5,858 nt of DNA from CAYRMV01 sp964425255 (GTDB lineage Bacteria > Bacteroidota > Bacteroidia > Flavobacteriales_D > Crocinitomicaceae), in contig CAYRMV010000182.1 of assembly GCA_964425255.1 (NCBI GenBank), forward strand, positions 1-5,858, in the 5' to 3' direction. How positions within the stretch are numbered: the first letter of the stretch is position 1; each line of letters begins with the position of its first letter. The position numbers were made by a program, and so were the translations under genes. Shown here in pieces: positions 1-5,269 of the stretch. The notes under the pieces were generated by a model. That model saw only the letters and a program-made list of their open reading frames with translations, did no database searches and was not told the origin of the DNA.

Positions 1-332
1 ATTAAATCATACATTATAGATATATTCACAGTGCCTCCAACGGAAATCAGGCTTTCAAATCCAATAAGATTAACCACAGAATGGTTTTGGGAAAGCCTAA
101 GATCACCACCTATAGAGCCAATCCCAGCTAGTCCCGTCAGATCGTTAAGATGAGAGTTATATTCAATCGTAAGAGATCCACCGATAGAATTTAATACACC
201 TAATCCATTAAGGTTATATATGTTAGTATTAACATTATCATCAATTAATACATCTCCTTCAATCTCTGTGCAATTCGGATAATTAATTTGAAAACAATCA
301 AAAAAGAACTTGAACTTCCCATGAATGAGCAT
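1..332 (-). CDS. Partial leucine-rich-repeat / receptor-L-like surface protein fragment
   Basis: The minus strand is open from an ATG at 332-330 to the window edge, about 110 codons, so the C-terminal part is missing. After about ten residues that look unrelated comes the stretch FQINYPNCTEIEGDVLI. Three repeats of about 24 residues follow, with the pattern L-x-G-[LF]-x-x-[LI]-x-S-[IV]-G-G-x-[LV]-x-[IL]. This is typical of the leucine-rich or receptor-L-like repeats in large secreted proteins of Bacteroidota, where a Cys-containing cap (NYPxCTEIEGDV) precedes them. Such domains usually act in adhesion or surface binding. No signal peptide is seen at the apparent start, and the first residues overlap the opposite-strand YprB-like fragment. 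The gene is therefore probably truncated at its 5' end, with homology starting near 299. The repeat type is clear; whether anything is expressed is not. Confidence 0.6.
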   Translation of the reverse strand, partial: MLIHGKFKFFFDCFQINYPNCTEIEGDVLIDDNVNTNIYNLNGLGVLNSIGGSLTIEYNSHLNDLTGLAGIGSIGGDLRLSQNHSVVNLIGFESLISVGGTVNISIMYDL

Positions 333-527
333 TTCCCGTGGTTTGACCAGCGAACCACAATCGCATTTGATATAGAGACAACGGGATTTTCAAAACAATC
401 AAATTTCATTTATTTAATTGGTTATAGTTATCAAGTGGACAATAAAATAGTTATCAAACAACTTTTAGCCAGGAATCGTTTGGATGAATTCACCCTTTTA
501 CAATCTTTTTTTGAAGAAAATTTCTAA
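288..527 (+). pseudogene. YprB-like RNase H-fold nuclease, N-terminal fragment
   Basis: The frame encodes 79 residues from a TTG at 288. The centre reads TTIAFDIETTGFS followed by IYLIGYSY and KQLLARN, then an acidic LLQSFFEE segment. This matches the first part of the YprB-type RNase H-like exonuclease domain (DEDD fold), in which the D and E of FDIETTG are the first metal ligands. Family members have at least about 150 residues in this domain. Here the frame ends at TAA 525-527, with TGA immediately after, so the later catalytic acidic residues are absent and the product cannot be an active nuclease. The first few codons overlap the minus-strand leucine-rich-repeat fragment, which marks a junction near 290-300. 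The family is best known from Bacillota, so this may be a transferred remnant. I am confident of the fold and less so of the exact family. Confidence 0.6.
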
Positions 528-584
528 TGAGGCAATTCAATTTTAGATTTTTTTAAATCAATCGAAATTATGAGATGAAAAGAT

Positions 585-797
585 GTGGATGACTATGCGG
601 ATATGAATAAGAGTCGCATGAAGCAGGAATTTGAAAATATTGCTACAAACGGATTACATCAAGCAATTTTGAAAGATGGGATTGTTTTTGATAATTTAAG
701 GCCTAATGGAATTAATTATTCAGATTGGATTAATGATTTAGGGGGTAAATTCTATACAACTCCTCCTCAAGCTCTTGTAACATCAATTAAATTTTAA
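585..797 (+). pseudogene. Papain-fold toxin tail (Tox-PL-2-like), catalytic Cys missing
   Basis: The frame opens after a TGA at 576-578 and has a possible GTG start at 585, giving 70 residues. Residues 24-42 contain LHQAILKDGIVFDNLRPNG, followed by a YSDWINDLGG segment. This resembles the C-terminal half of papain-fold polymorphic toxins (Tox-PL-2-like), in which a His and a later Asp/Asn complete a Cys-His-Asp triad. Here His25 and Asp36 are the candidates. The Cys that should lie upstream is not visible in this frame; the preceding codons back to 531 in the same frame encode no Cys and are interrupted by the TGA at 576. The piece is therefore a 5'-truncated toxin and probably inactive. No module A or B precedes it. 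The following gene starts 3 bp after its stop, as expected for a toxin/immunity pair. Confidence 0.55.
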
Positions 798-800
798 AAT

Positions 801-1096
801 ATGGATTACGATAACCTAATAAATCTATTGAGAAAAGACCTGGTTTTTTCTTAAGAAATCAAAATCTCGAAGAATTAGATGCATTCTTAAGAGGCGTTTC
901 GTATGTCAATTTTATTCAAGAAAATACAAATCAATTTCGAGACTTTTGCGAAAATTGGTTTCCGAAGACATTCCCAGAATGCACACATGATTGGCTTACG
1001 ACTCTTCGGGAAATGTCAGAAGGACAAAATGAATGGGAGTTGTTTTTTAAGATTTGGAAGCGCTATATCGACGAAAGCACACAAAATTCAAAATGA
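801..1096 (+). pseudogene. Immunity-type protein for the papain-fold toxin, frameshifted
   Basis: An ATG at 801 follows the toxin stop by 3 bp and encodes MDYDNLINLLRK before the frame closes at TAA 852-854. From 839 the -1 frame is open to TGA 1094-1096 and encodes PGFFLRNQNLEELDAFLRG and then an acidic, Trp-rich helical protein (segments FRDFCENWFP, THDWLTTLREM and FFKIWKRYID). Joining the two frames gives about 98 residues beginning with a K-R-P-G-F-[FY]-L element that I recall from small immunity-type proteins beside polymorphic toxins. The break lies in the A-run at 833-836, and one more A would restore the frame. An immunity role is inferred from position, size and composition. A sequencing error and true decay cannot be told apart here. 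Confidence 0.6.
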
Positions 1097-1210
1097 TAAA
1101 TATATCTGAGTTATTTAGATGATAAAACAATACCTTACTCATCTAGTAATTTATTTCAGATATCCCTCTGTAAAACTCAAAAAGGCGTGTAGAAGTTTTG
1201 GGAGAGCTTC

Positions 1211-1297
1211 CACCGCTTCCTCAAAAACAAATACGATGATGCGTTTAATAAAAAGTCAGATAAAAATGGTACATTTGTTGAAAGTTCATTGGATGAG
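1211..1297 (+). repeat. Module A, copy 1: 87-bp pre-toxin homology block
   Basis: These 87 bp match 4709-4795 at 80 positions without gaps. Both copies are read in the same frame and encode 29 residues, starting HRFLKxKYDDAF and ending TFVESSLDE. Identity starts and stops abruptly: the DNA upstream differs and the encoded toxins diverge straight after the final LDE. This looks like a remnant of a parent toxin gene's pre-toxin region, kept as a handle for recombination. Confidence 0.85.
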
Positions 1298-1783
1298 TTA
1301 AGTTCAATAAAAAATGACCTGCTAAACACTTTCAAAACGGGCTTTACAAGAGAAGAGATTCGAGCAATTCCGAAAGGAAGTAGACCAAATCCTAGCTCTT
1401 ATTTAAAAGAAGATTACATAAATATTCATTTATCAAAATTTAATGGCGGTGTTAATAAAATTACTTCATATGATCCAATAGGGACAATTGGTCCTCCTGG
1501 AGGGACATTTGTACTTCCTAAATCAAACGCTGACGCTTTAATACGACAAGCAGGAGGCGATGTGAGTAAATTGGAGGTTTTACTTGGTTTAAATAGAGGT
1601 GATTTAGGTACAAATCCATATAGAATAGATATAAACAATCCAAAAGGATTAAGAATGCCTTCAGGGAACGAGCCTGGCGCAAATGAGTTTTGGATTCCTG
1701 GCGGGAAAACATCTGGAGGAATTTTTGAGGCTACAGTTGATCAAATTCAACAAGGGACGTATACTAAACAAAAAGTTTTTTAA
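1211..1783 (+). CDS. Orphan polymorphic-toxin C-terminus (module A plus GNExGANxxWIPGGKTSGG-type domain)
   Basis: The frame is open from 1193, just after a TAG, to TAA 1781-1783. Homologous coding starts at 1211 and gives 190 residues, of which the first 29 are module A. No ATG lies near the 5' end; the nearest alternative start is TTG at 1289, so this is a tip cut from a longer gene. After a short linker, residues 59-82 (PNPSSYLKEDYINIHLSKF, then Asn-Gly-Gly) begin a domain with a Gly/Pro-rich TIGPPGGTFVLPKS motif (92-105). A GGDVSKLEVLLGL helix (115-127) follows, then RMPSGNEPGAN and WIPGGKTSGG (148-170). I recognise this combination as a recurring C-terminal toxin domain of secreted polymorphic toxins but cannot give its family name or activity. 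There is no signal peptide or membrane segment. A 70-aa gene follows 9 bp downstream. Confidence 0.7.
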   Translation, partial: HRFLKNKYDDAFNKKSDKNGTFVESSLDELSSIKNDLLNTFKTGFTREEIRAIPKGSRPNPSSYLKEDYINIHLSKFNGGVNKITSYDPIGTIGPPGGTFVLPKSNADALIRQAGGDVSKLEVLLGLNRGDLGTNPYRIDINNPKGLRMPSGNEPGANEFWIPGGKTSGGIFEATVDQIQQGTYTKQKVF

Positions 1784-1792
1784 AATCAAATT

Positions 1793-2005
1793 ATGGAAAA
1801 AGTAATTGCAGAAAATTTTGGATGTAAAATTTTGGAGAGAGATTCTAAAATTTTTATTCAGTATGATAATGGACAAACGGCAAGTTGGATTGTAGAAAAT
1901 GAAATTACGAATGAAGAAGCAGAAAAAGCTATGGAATGCGCAGAAAAAGCTTATGAAGTTATTCTAGCTGCAGAACATAGAAGAAAACCAAAGAGAGTCC
2001 AATGA
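1793..2005 (+). CDS. Candidate immunity protein, 70 aa
   Basis: This small acidic protein starts at ATG 1793, 9 bp after the toxin stop, with no Shine-Dalgarno sequence (the leader is AT-rich). The N-terminal half has alternating short strands (VIAENFGCKI, SKIFIQYDNG) and the motif QTASWIVENEIT. The second half is a helix rich in Glu and Ala (NEEAEKAMECAEKAYEVILA), ending in a basic tail. I know of no enzyme like it. Its position and size, together with my recollection of similar small proteins carrying a DNGQTA-x-x-VENEIT pattern after the same toxin type, support an immunity role. It appears intact. Downstream, 2006-2022 can form a weak 5-bp hairpin without a T-run, so no terminator is called. 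Confidence 0.6.
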   Translation: MEKVIAENFGCKILERDSKIFIQYDNGQTASWIVENEITNEEAEKAMECAEKAYEVILAAEHRRKPKRVQ

Positions 2006-2056
2006 AGATTGTTTAATAATCTGAAAGAGTTTAAATATCGGAGGTCATAGTAAGAT

Positions 2057-2735
2057 TTGGATCCTGGCGACCATTACAACGACCGCTTGGAAGATGCCAT
2101 CAAAGCTTTCGCCATCATTGAAATGAATGATGCATTGGATCCTTCACCACCAGTAATTGAAGTAGTTTCTTTTTTGAATGCTACCATTGATTTACCGGGA
2201 GGGAAGAAGTTTAAATATGAGAGAAATGCCTTAGGACCGAATCACTATAGGGTCTATTTTAATCCAACAATTGAAAACGATTATACAGAAGGAGTTTATG
2301 GTGATAAAGAAAGGGATTTCGACCCTAGAAAAGATAAGAGATTTGAGAGTATATGGAGAGAAGAGGGAATGGGGTTACGTTCCTCTGACATTAAAAAAGC
2401 TCAAGAAGAAGCGACATCTATATTGAAGGCAGAGAATAAGTCTTTCATTGAAAATCCTAGACGACCTAAAAAATCACTAGGGGAACCCGATTTAGACTTT
2501 AAAATCGATAGACCTCCCCCTTATAAATGGGCTGATATTAAAAGTCCAGTTGATTCAAAATTTAGAAATACAAGCAAAGGAGATAGGAAAAAATATTCGT
2601 TATCAAAAAGCTGGTTCAGATGATATTTTGCATATTGTTGATCTAAATAAGTTACCTTTGGAAGAAAGGAATATTTTTATGAAAAGGGTTGTTGAAGAAG
2701 CTGGTAGTTCAAAGGGAATCAAATTTATTGACTAG
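2057..2735 (+). pseudogene. Orphan toxin C-terminus, module B plus PD-(D/E)XK-like nuclease domain, frameshifted
   Basis: The frame opens after TAA 2051-2053. The only early start is TTG 2057, 12 bp after a GGAGG at 2040-2044, an unusually good ribosome-site match for this window. Residues 6-47 are module B, and a linker with FNP and DYTEG follows. The toxin domain starts near residue 95, with EPDLDF (143-148) and WADIKSP (158-164). This spacing fits a D-x(n)-[DE]xK nuclease core, with Asp145 or Asp147, Asp160 and Lys162 as candidates. The frame then goes out of phase in the six A bases at 2588-2593. Deleting one A joins it to a second open frame ending at TAG 2733-2735, which encodes NIRYQKAGSDDILHIVDL. 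An NIRxQ...ADxxxI-like ending is usual in restriction-endonuclease-fold CDI-type toxins, so the split is a frameshift and not two genes. The restored length is about 225 residues. As read, the product loses its last strands. Confidence 0.7.
2073..2196 (+). repeat. Module B, copy 1: 124-bp pre-toxin homology block
   Basis: These 124 bp match 3410-3533 at 116 positions without gaps. Both are read in the same frame and encode YNDRLEDAIKAFAIIEMNDA and then LDPSPPV[IM]EVVSFLNA[TA]IDLP. Several differences are at third codon positions, which indicates past selection as coding sequence. The block is richer in G+C than the toxin domains that follow it. It probably descends from the pre-toxin region of a second parent gene, distinct from that of module A. 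Confidence 0.88.
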
Positions 2736-3335
2736 ATGAAAAATGTAGATTTATTTTATCAAAGTGCAATTAGACATGCCGAAGCACTTGAACAACTTTC
2801 TGAAAAGCAAATTTCGAATTCGGAATTTGAAAAATGTCGAATTGAAATTTTTGACGAAAGTATCAGAAATATAGAACTTGAACATTTAGACATTGGTTTA
2901 GCTGTCTTTATTCGCTGTAAATTAGAAAACAGCAATTTTAACGATTGTGGATTGGGTGCTAGCATGATTTTTGAAACAAAATTTGAAAAATCCAAATTTA
3001 ATTTCTGTGGTTGGAGAAAAGCTGATTTGCGGGATGTTAATTTTCAATTTTGTGAGTTCAATGAATGTAGTTTTGACAGGACGGAATTGATTGTCTCTGT
3101 TTTTCACCATTGTTTTTTTAAAGACTGCGATTTCTCTTGGACTTTTTGGCGTGATTTGAAATTTGAAAATTGTACATTTGAGAATTGTTGTTTTGAGGGT
3201 ACAACAATGGCAGAAATTGTCTTCAGTGATACAACATTTATCGGTAATGTTATATCGGAAAAGTACCCAGTAAAATGGGTGAAGAATGGTGAATCCATTA
3301 ATCTGTGCAGTAATCAGTCTTTTACGGAATTATAA
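2736..3335 (+). CDS. Pentapeptide-repeat protein, candidate immunity to the cassette-3 nuclease
   Basis: The ATG at 2736 directly abuts the TAG of the upstream toxin, so the pair is probably translated together. The protein has 199 residues. After an N-terminal helical part (about 1-30), residues 61-170 can be laid out as 22 pentapeptides in one register with the pattern [CSTA]-x-[FLW]-x-x, for example CEFNE CSFDR and CTFEN CCFEG. Such proteins fold as a right-handed quadrilateral beta-helix with four pentapeptides per turn, so about five turns are expected. Cys is frequent at the first position. The fold is known from DNA-mimicking gyrase protectors (Qnr, MfpA) and also from immunity proteins beside polymorphic toxins. 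Its place right after a nuclease toxin makes the immunity role likely; how it would block the toxin is not visible. There is no signal peptide. It appears intact although its toxin is frameshifted. Confidence 0.8.
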   Translation: MKNVDLFYQSAIRHAEALEQLSEKQISNSEFEKCRIEIFDESIRNIELEHLDIGLAVFIRCKLENSNFNDCGLGASMIFETKFEKSKFNFCGWRKADLRDVNFQFCEFNECSFDRTELIVSVFHHCFFKDCDFSWTFWRDLKFENCTFENCCFEGTTMAEIVFSDTTFIGNVISEKYPVKWVKNGESINLCSNQSFTEL

Positions 3336-3399
3336 ACTTCCTTTATTTTTTAAACTAGTCTACAACAGTTTTAGTGTTTTTGTTCTATTGAAAAATTAG

Positions 3400-4080
3400 G
3401 TGCACGACGATTACAACGACCGCTTGGAAGATGCCATCAAAGCTTTCGCTATCATTGAAATGAATGATGCATTGGATCCTTCTCCACCGGTTATGGAAGT
3501 AGTTTCTTTTTTGAATGCTGCGATCGATTTACCAAAAAATGATACATTTGTTTCCAAGCCTTTGGGTGGAAATCTCTTTGAAATTTCGTTTAATCCGAGG
3601 AAGAGGTATACGGAGGGGAAAAATGACAATGAGTTTGATAAAGAAAAAGCGTCTGATTCGGAAAAAAATAATTCTGAATCTAAAAATGACAACCCAGATA
3701 ATTCTCGTAAAGAATTAAATGATAGTATAGATGACGCATTAAGATCAGTGGATAAAGACAAAAGGTTAGAAGGGAAAGTAGCAGATTGGTTAAGAGATGA
3801 GATTCGTTCATTTAATAAAAAAGTTCCTCCTCATGGTGAACTTGATGTTGAGCTAGATGACATAATAGTTGAAGTAACTTCAAAGAAAAGTGGAAAGTTA
3901 TCTCAAATACAGAAATATCTATCTAATTCTTCCTTAAATCCTTTAGGAAAAAAAATAATCCTTTATTCCGAAGATTATAACTGGAGAGCTAAGGCAGATA
4001 TTCTGAGAGAAGGTGGTTTTGTAGCATCCAACAAAGAGGAATTATTCCAAATAATTAAACAACTTAGAGCAAAAAAATAA
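3400..4080 (+). CDS. Orphan toxin C-terminus, module B plus second PD-(D/E)XK-like nuclease domain
   Basis: The frame opens after TAG 3397-3399 with GTG 3400 as the first codon and gives 226 residues to TAA. This GTG may be chance, as no ribosome site is seen. Residues 4-45 are module B. The linker repeats the FNP...YTEG pattern of cassette 3, so homology extends beyond the near-identical DNA. A charged Lys/Asp/Glu/Asn/Ser-rich spacer (about 73-115) separates it from the toxin. The toxin domain (about 120-226) has RLEGKVADWL with Glu124, GELDVELDDIIVEVTSKKS with Asp149 and Glu158, and SQIQKYL, in which Gln169 and Tyr173 form a QxxxY motif as in RecB-type nucleases. The usual E-x-K lysine is Thr160, with Lys162 and Lys163 just after it. 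Such EVT variants occur in REase-fold toxins as I recall them. The domain is unrelated in sequence to that of cassette 3. It looks complete. Confidence 0.72.
   Translation: MHDDYNDRLEDAIKAFAIIEMNDALDPSPPVMEVVSFLNAAIDLPKNDTFVSKPLGGNLFEISFNPRKRYTEGKNDNEFDKEKASDSEKNNSESKNDNPDNSRKELNDSIDDALRSVDKDKRLEGKVADWLRDEIRSFNKKVPPHGELDVELDDIIVEVTSKKSGKLSQIQKYLSNSSLNPLGKKIILYSEDYNWRAKADILREGGFVASNKEELFQIIKQLRAKK
3410..3533 (+). repeat. Module B, copy 2: 124-bp pre-toxin homology block
   Basis: This is the second copy of the block at 2073-2196, with 8 mismatches in 124 bp and no gaps. The substitutions cluster towards the 3' end (one in roughly the first 70 bp, seven in the rest). The left half may therefore have been homogenised more recently, or be held more strictly. 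Encoded changes are Ile to Met and Thr to Ala only. Confidence 0.88.
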
Positions 4081-4082
4081 TT

Positions 4083-4475
4083 ATGAAAAACACATATGCT
4101 TTAATCATTTCAGAGAATCTGACTCTTGAAGATATTGCAAATTCATTGAAAGAAATGGGTTGTATTTATGAAAAAAGTGGAGATATCGATCAATGCCGAA
4201 TCACGAAAAATGATGATCATCTATGGATCTTTAGAGATGATTCAATGATACCCGTTTATGATGACATGGGGCATATTGATGAAATTGAGAAAAAACTTGG
4301 AGACTTGAAGATTCAAGCAGTTCTGATATTAGAGTCAACATCAAGTCCGGGAGGAAATCAATTGGTTCATGATATGATTTGTAAAATATCAAAGATAGTT
4401 CCTGCTGTTTGGGAGTCTGAAGATTCTGTTTTTCATTCTCATGAGGAGTTAATAAAAAGATATAATCAGTCTTGA
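4083..4475 (+). CDS. Candidate immunity protein for the cassette-4 nuclease, 130 aa
   Basis: The ATG lies 2 bp after the toxin stop, and the gene ends at TGA 4473-4475. The 130-residue product is acidic and soluble, with no signal or membrane segment. It alternates strands and helices: a start strand YALIIS, a helix LTLEDIANSLKEMGC, a strand pair around DDHLWIFRDD, and a central helix HIDEIEKKL. The strand IQAVLILES and the helix QLVHDMICKISKIVPAVW follow. I do not recognise a named family. The compact alpha/beta layout, the acidic charge and the tight coupling to a nuclease toxin support an immunity function. It appears intact. Confidence 0.62.
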   Translation: MKNTYALIISENLTLEDIANSLKEMGCIYEKSGDIDQCRITKNDDHLWIFRDDSMIPVYDDMGHIDEIEKKLGDLKIQAVLILESTSSPGGNQLVHDMICKISKIVPAVWESEDSVFHSHEELIKRYNQS

Positions 4476-4476
4476 A

Positions 4477-4655
4477 ATGAAAAAGATGTTGTTTTTGTCA
4501 TTTCAGAAGTTGATAAATTGGGGCAGGTACTAAAGGAATGTTATGGGATGGAATACTTTCTATCTAATAAAAAATCAGAATACTTAATTGCTGTCAATTG
4601 GTATTCAATTGAGTTCGTAGGAACAGTTCAAGAAACATTGAAAGCCCTTAGGTAA
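4477..4655 (+). pseudogene. Small damaged gene, possibly a second immunity-type protein
   Basis: An ATG at 4477, 1 bp after the preceding stop, reads MKKMLFLSFQ and closes at a TAA within 20 codons. In the -1 frame the DNA is open from 4476 to TAA 4653-4655. That frame encodes DVVFVISEVDKLGQVLKE, then a YFLSNKKSEYLIAVNWYSIEFVG strand region and a final helix QETLKALR. Adding one A to the run at 4480-4484 joins ATG-Lys-Lys to this frame and yields about 60 residues. Alternatively, a -1 slip on AAA-AAG would give the same product. Its start, VVFVIS, has a loose likeness to the ALIIS start of the gene before it, but no relationship is claimed. It may be an orphan immunity gene whose toxin was lost. 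Confidence 0.5.
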
Positions 4656-4708
4656 GAAATAAAGGCTGTTCGTTATAGTAACACAAGTAATGATTCGACA
4701 AAAACACA

Positions 4709-4795
4709 CACCGCTTCCTCAAAAAGAAATACGATGATGCGTTTAAAACGAAATCAGATAAAAATGATACATTTGTAGAAAGTTCATTGGATGAG
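4709..4795 (+). repeat. Module A, copy 2: 87-bp pre-toxin homology block
   Basis: This is the second copy of the block at 1211-1297, with 7 mismatches in 87 bp and no gaps. It encodes HRFLKKKYDDAFKTKSDKND and then TFVESSLDE. The frame is open for five codons upstream (FDKNT), back to a TGA at 4691-4693. The upstream DNA differs from that of copy 1, so the block edge is sharp. Confidence 0.85.
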
Positions 4796-5269
4796 GTTCA
4801 AGGGGTGGGAAGCGTCTTTAGAAAGATTGATGATTTTATTCCTTCAAGTGGTACGCAACTAATTGGAAAAGCAAATAAAACAACAACTATATTGGGAAGA
4901 TGGAATCCCGATATGCAGGTGATAAAAGAAAAAATGTTACCTAATGAATTTAATGTAGGTACTAAGTTTGGAAATCGTGCAAAAAACAATGGGGGGTTCA
5001 ATTTTTTAAACATTCCAGATAATCTCGCAAATACATCGAGTAACTTTTTCAATGAGTATAATAAGTCTTGGTTACAACAAGCGTTAAAAAGGGGTGATGA
5101 AATAGTTTTAGCAACTCGTCCAATCCAAAAAGCTCATTTTATTGATCCTACTACTGGAAATTTAATTGGTATGTTTGCTGAAGAATTAAAATTTTTAGTT
5201 AAGCAAAATTATAAACCAGTAAATCTGAGTACAACAGAGTGGAATACTATAAAAACTTGGTTCAAATGA
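4709..5269 (+). CDS. Orphan polymorphic-toxin C-terminus (module A plus unassigned domain)
   Basis: The frame opens at 4694 after TGA and ends with TGA 5267-5269. From the module edge it encodes 186 residues. No ATG is available at the 5' end (the first usable codon is TTG 4787), as in the other orphan tips. After the 29-residue module A and a short linker, the domain has LGRWNPDMQVIKEKM (62-76). It continues with GGFNFLNIPDN (95-105), a NEYNKSWLQQALKRGDEIVLAT helix-strand pair (115-136), FIDPTTGNLIGMFAEELKFL (144-163) and a final TEWNTIKTWFK. I recall similar FN[FV]LN[IV]P and KRGDxIxLAT segments at the ends of Rhs-type toxins. I cannot name the family or the activity, nor point to catalytic residues. 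There is no signal peptide. Its stop overlaps the start of the next gene, strong support for a toxin/immunity pair. Confidence 0.65.
   Translation, partial: HRFLKKKYDDAFKTKSDKNDTFVESSLDEVQGVGSVFRKIDDFIPSSGTQLIGKANKTTTILGRWNPDMQVIKEKMLPNEFNVGTKFGNRAKNNGGFNFLNIPDNLANTSSNFFNEYNKSWLQQALKRGDEIVLATRPIQKAHFIDPTTGNLIGMFAEELKFLVKQNYKPVNLSTTEWNTIKTWFK

Noticed and set aside
903..1109. A 68-codon frame inside the cassette-1 immunity region
   Set aside because: It is a shadow of the -1 frame at 839-1096, which has sensible protein composition and joins to the ATG at 801.
1119..1301. A 60-codon plus-strand frame across the start of module A copy 1
   Set aside because: It reads module A out of phase (giving a Ser/Thr/Met-rich sequence), while the homologous copy at 4709 is conserved in the other frame.
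2006..2022. Hairpin AGATT...AATCT as a terminator after the 70-aa immunity gene
   Set aside because: The stem is only 5 bp and AT-rich, and no T-run follows.
2550..2735. A separate 61-aa gene after the cassette-3 toxin
   Set aside because: Its start lies inside the toxin and its residues supply the missing nuclease C-terminus; it is better explained as the frameshifted end of the same gene.
3336..3399. Promoter for the cassette-4 toxin in the 64-bp gap
   Set aside because: The gap is AT-rich with T-runs, but no Bacteroidota-type -7 (TAnnTTTG) or sigma-70-type pair at good spacing could be recognised.
3411..3761. A 116-codon minus-strand frame opposite the cassette-4 toxin
   Set aside because: It is Ser/Leu/Phe-rich and antisense to conserved module B and the charged spacer, so it is a composition artefact.
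1211..4795. Modules A and B as insertion-sequence ends or CRISPR repeats
   Set aside because: Both are in-frame coding blocks with partly synonymous differences, are not inverted, and lie kilobases apart, which fits gene-fragment homology.
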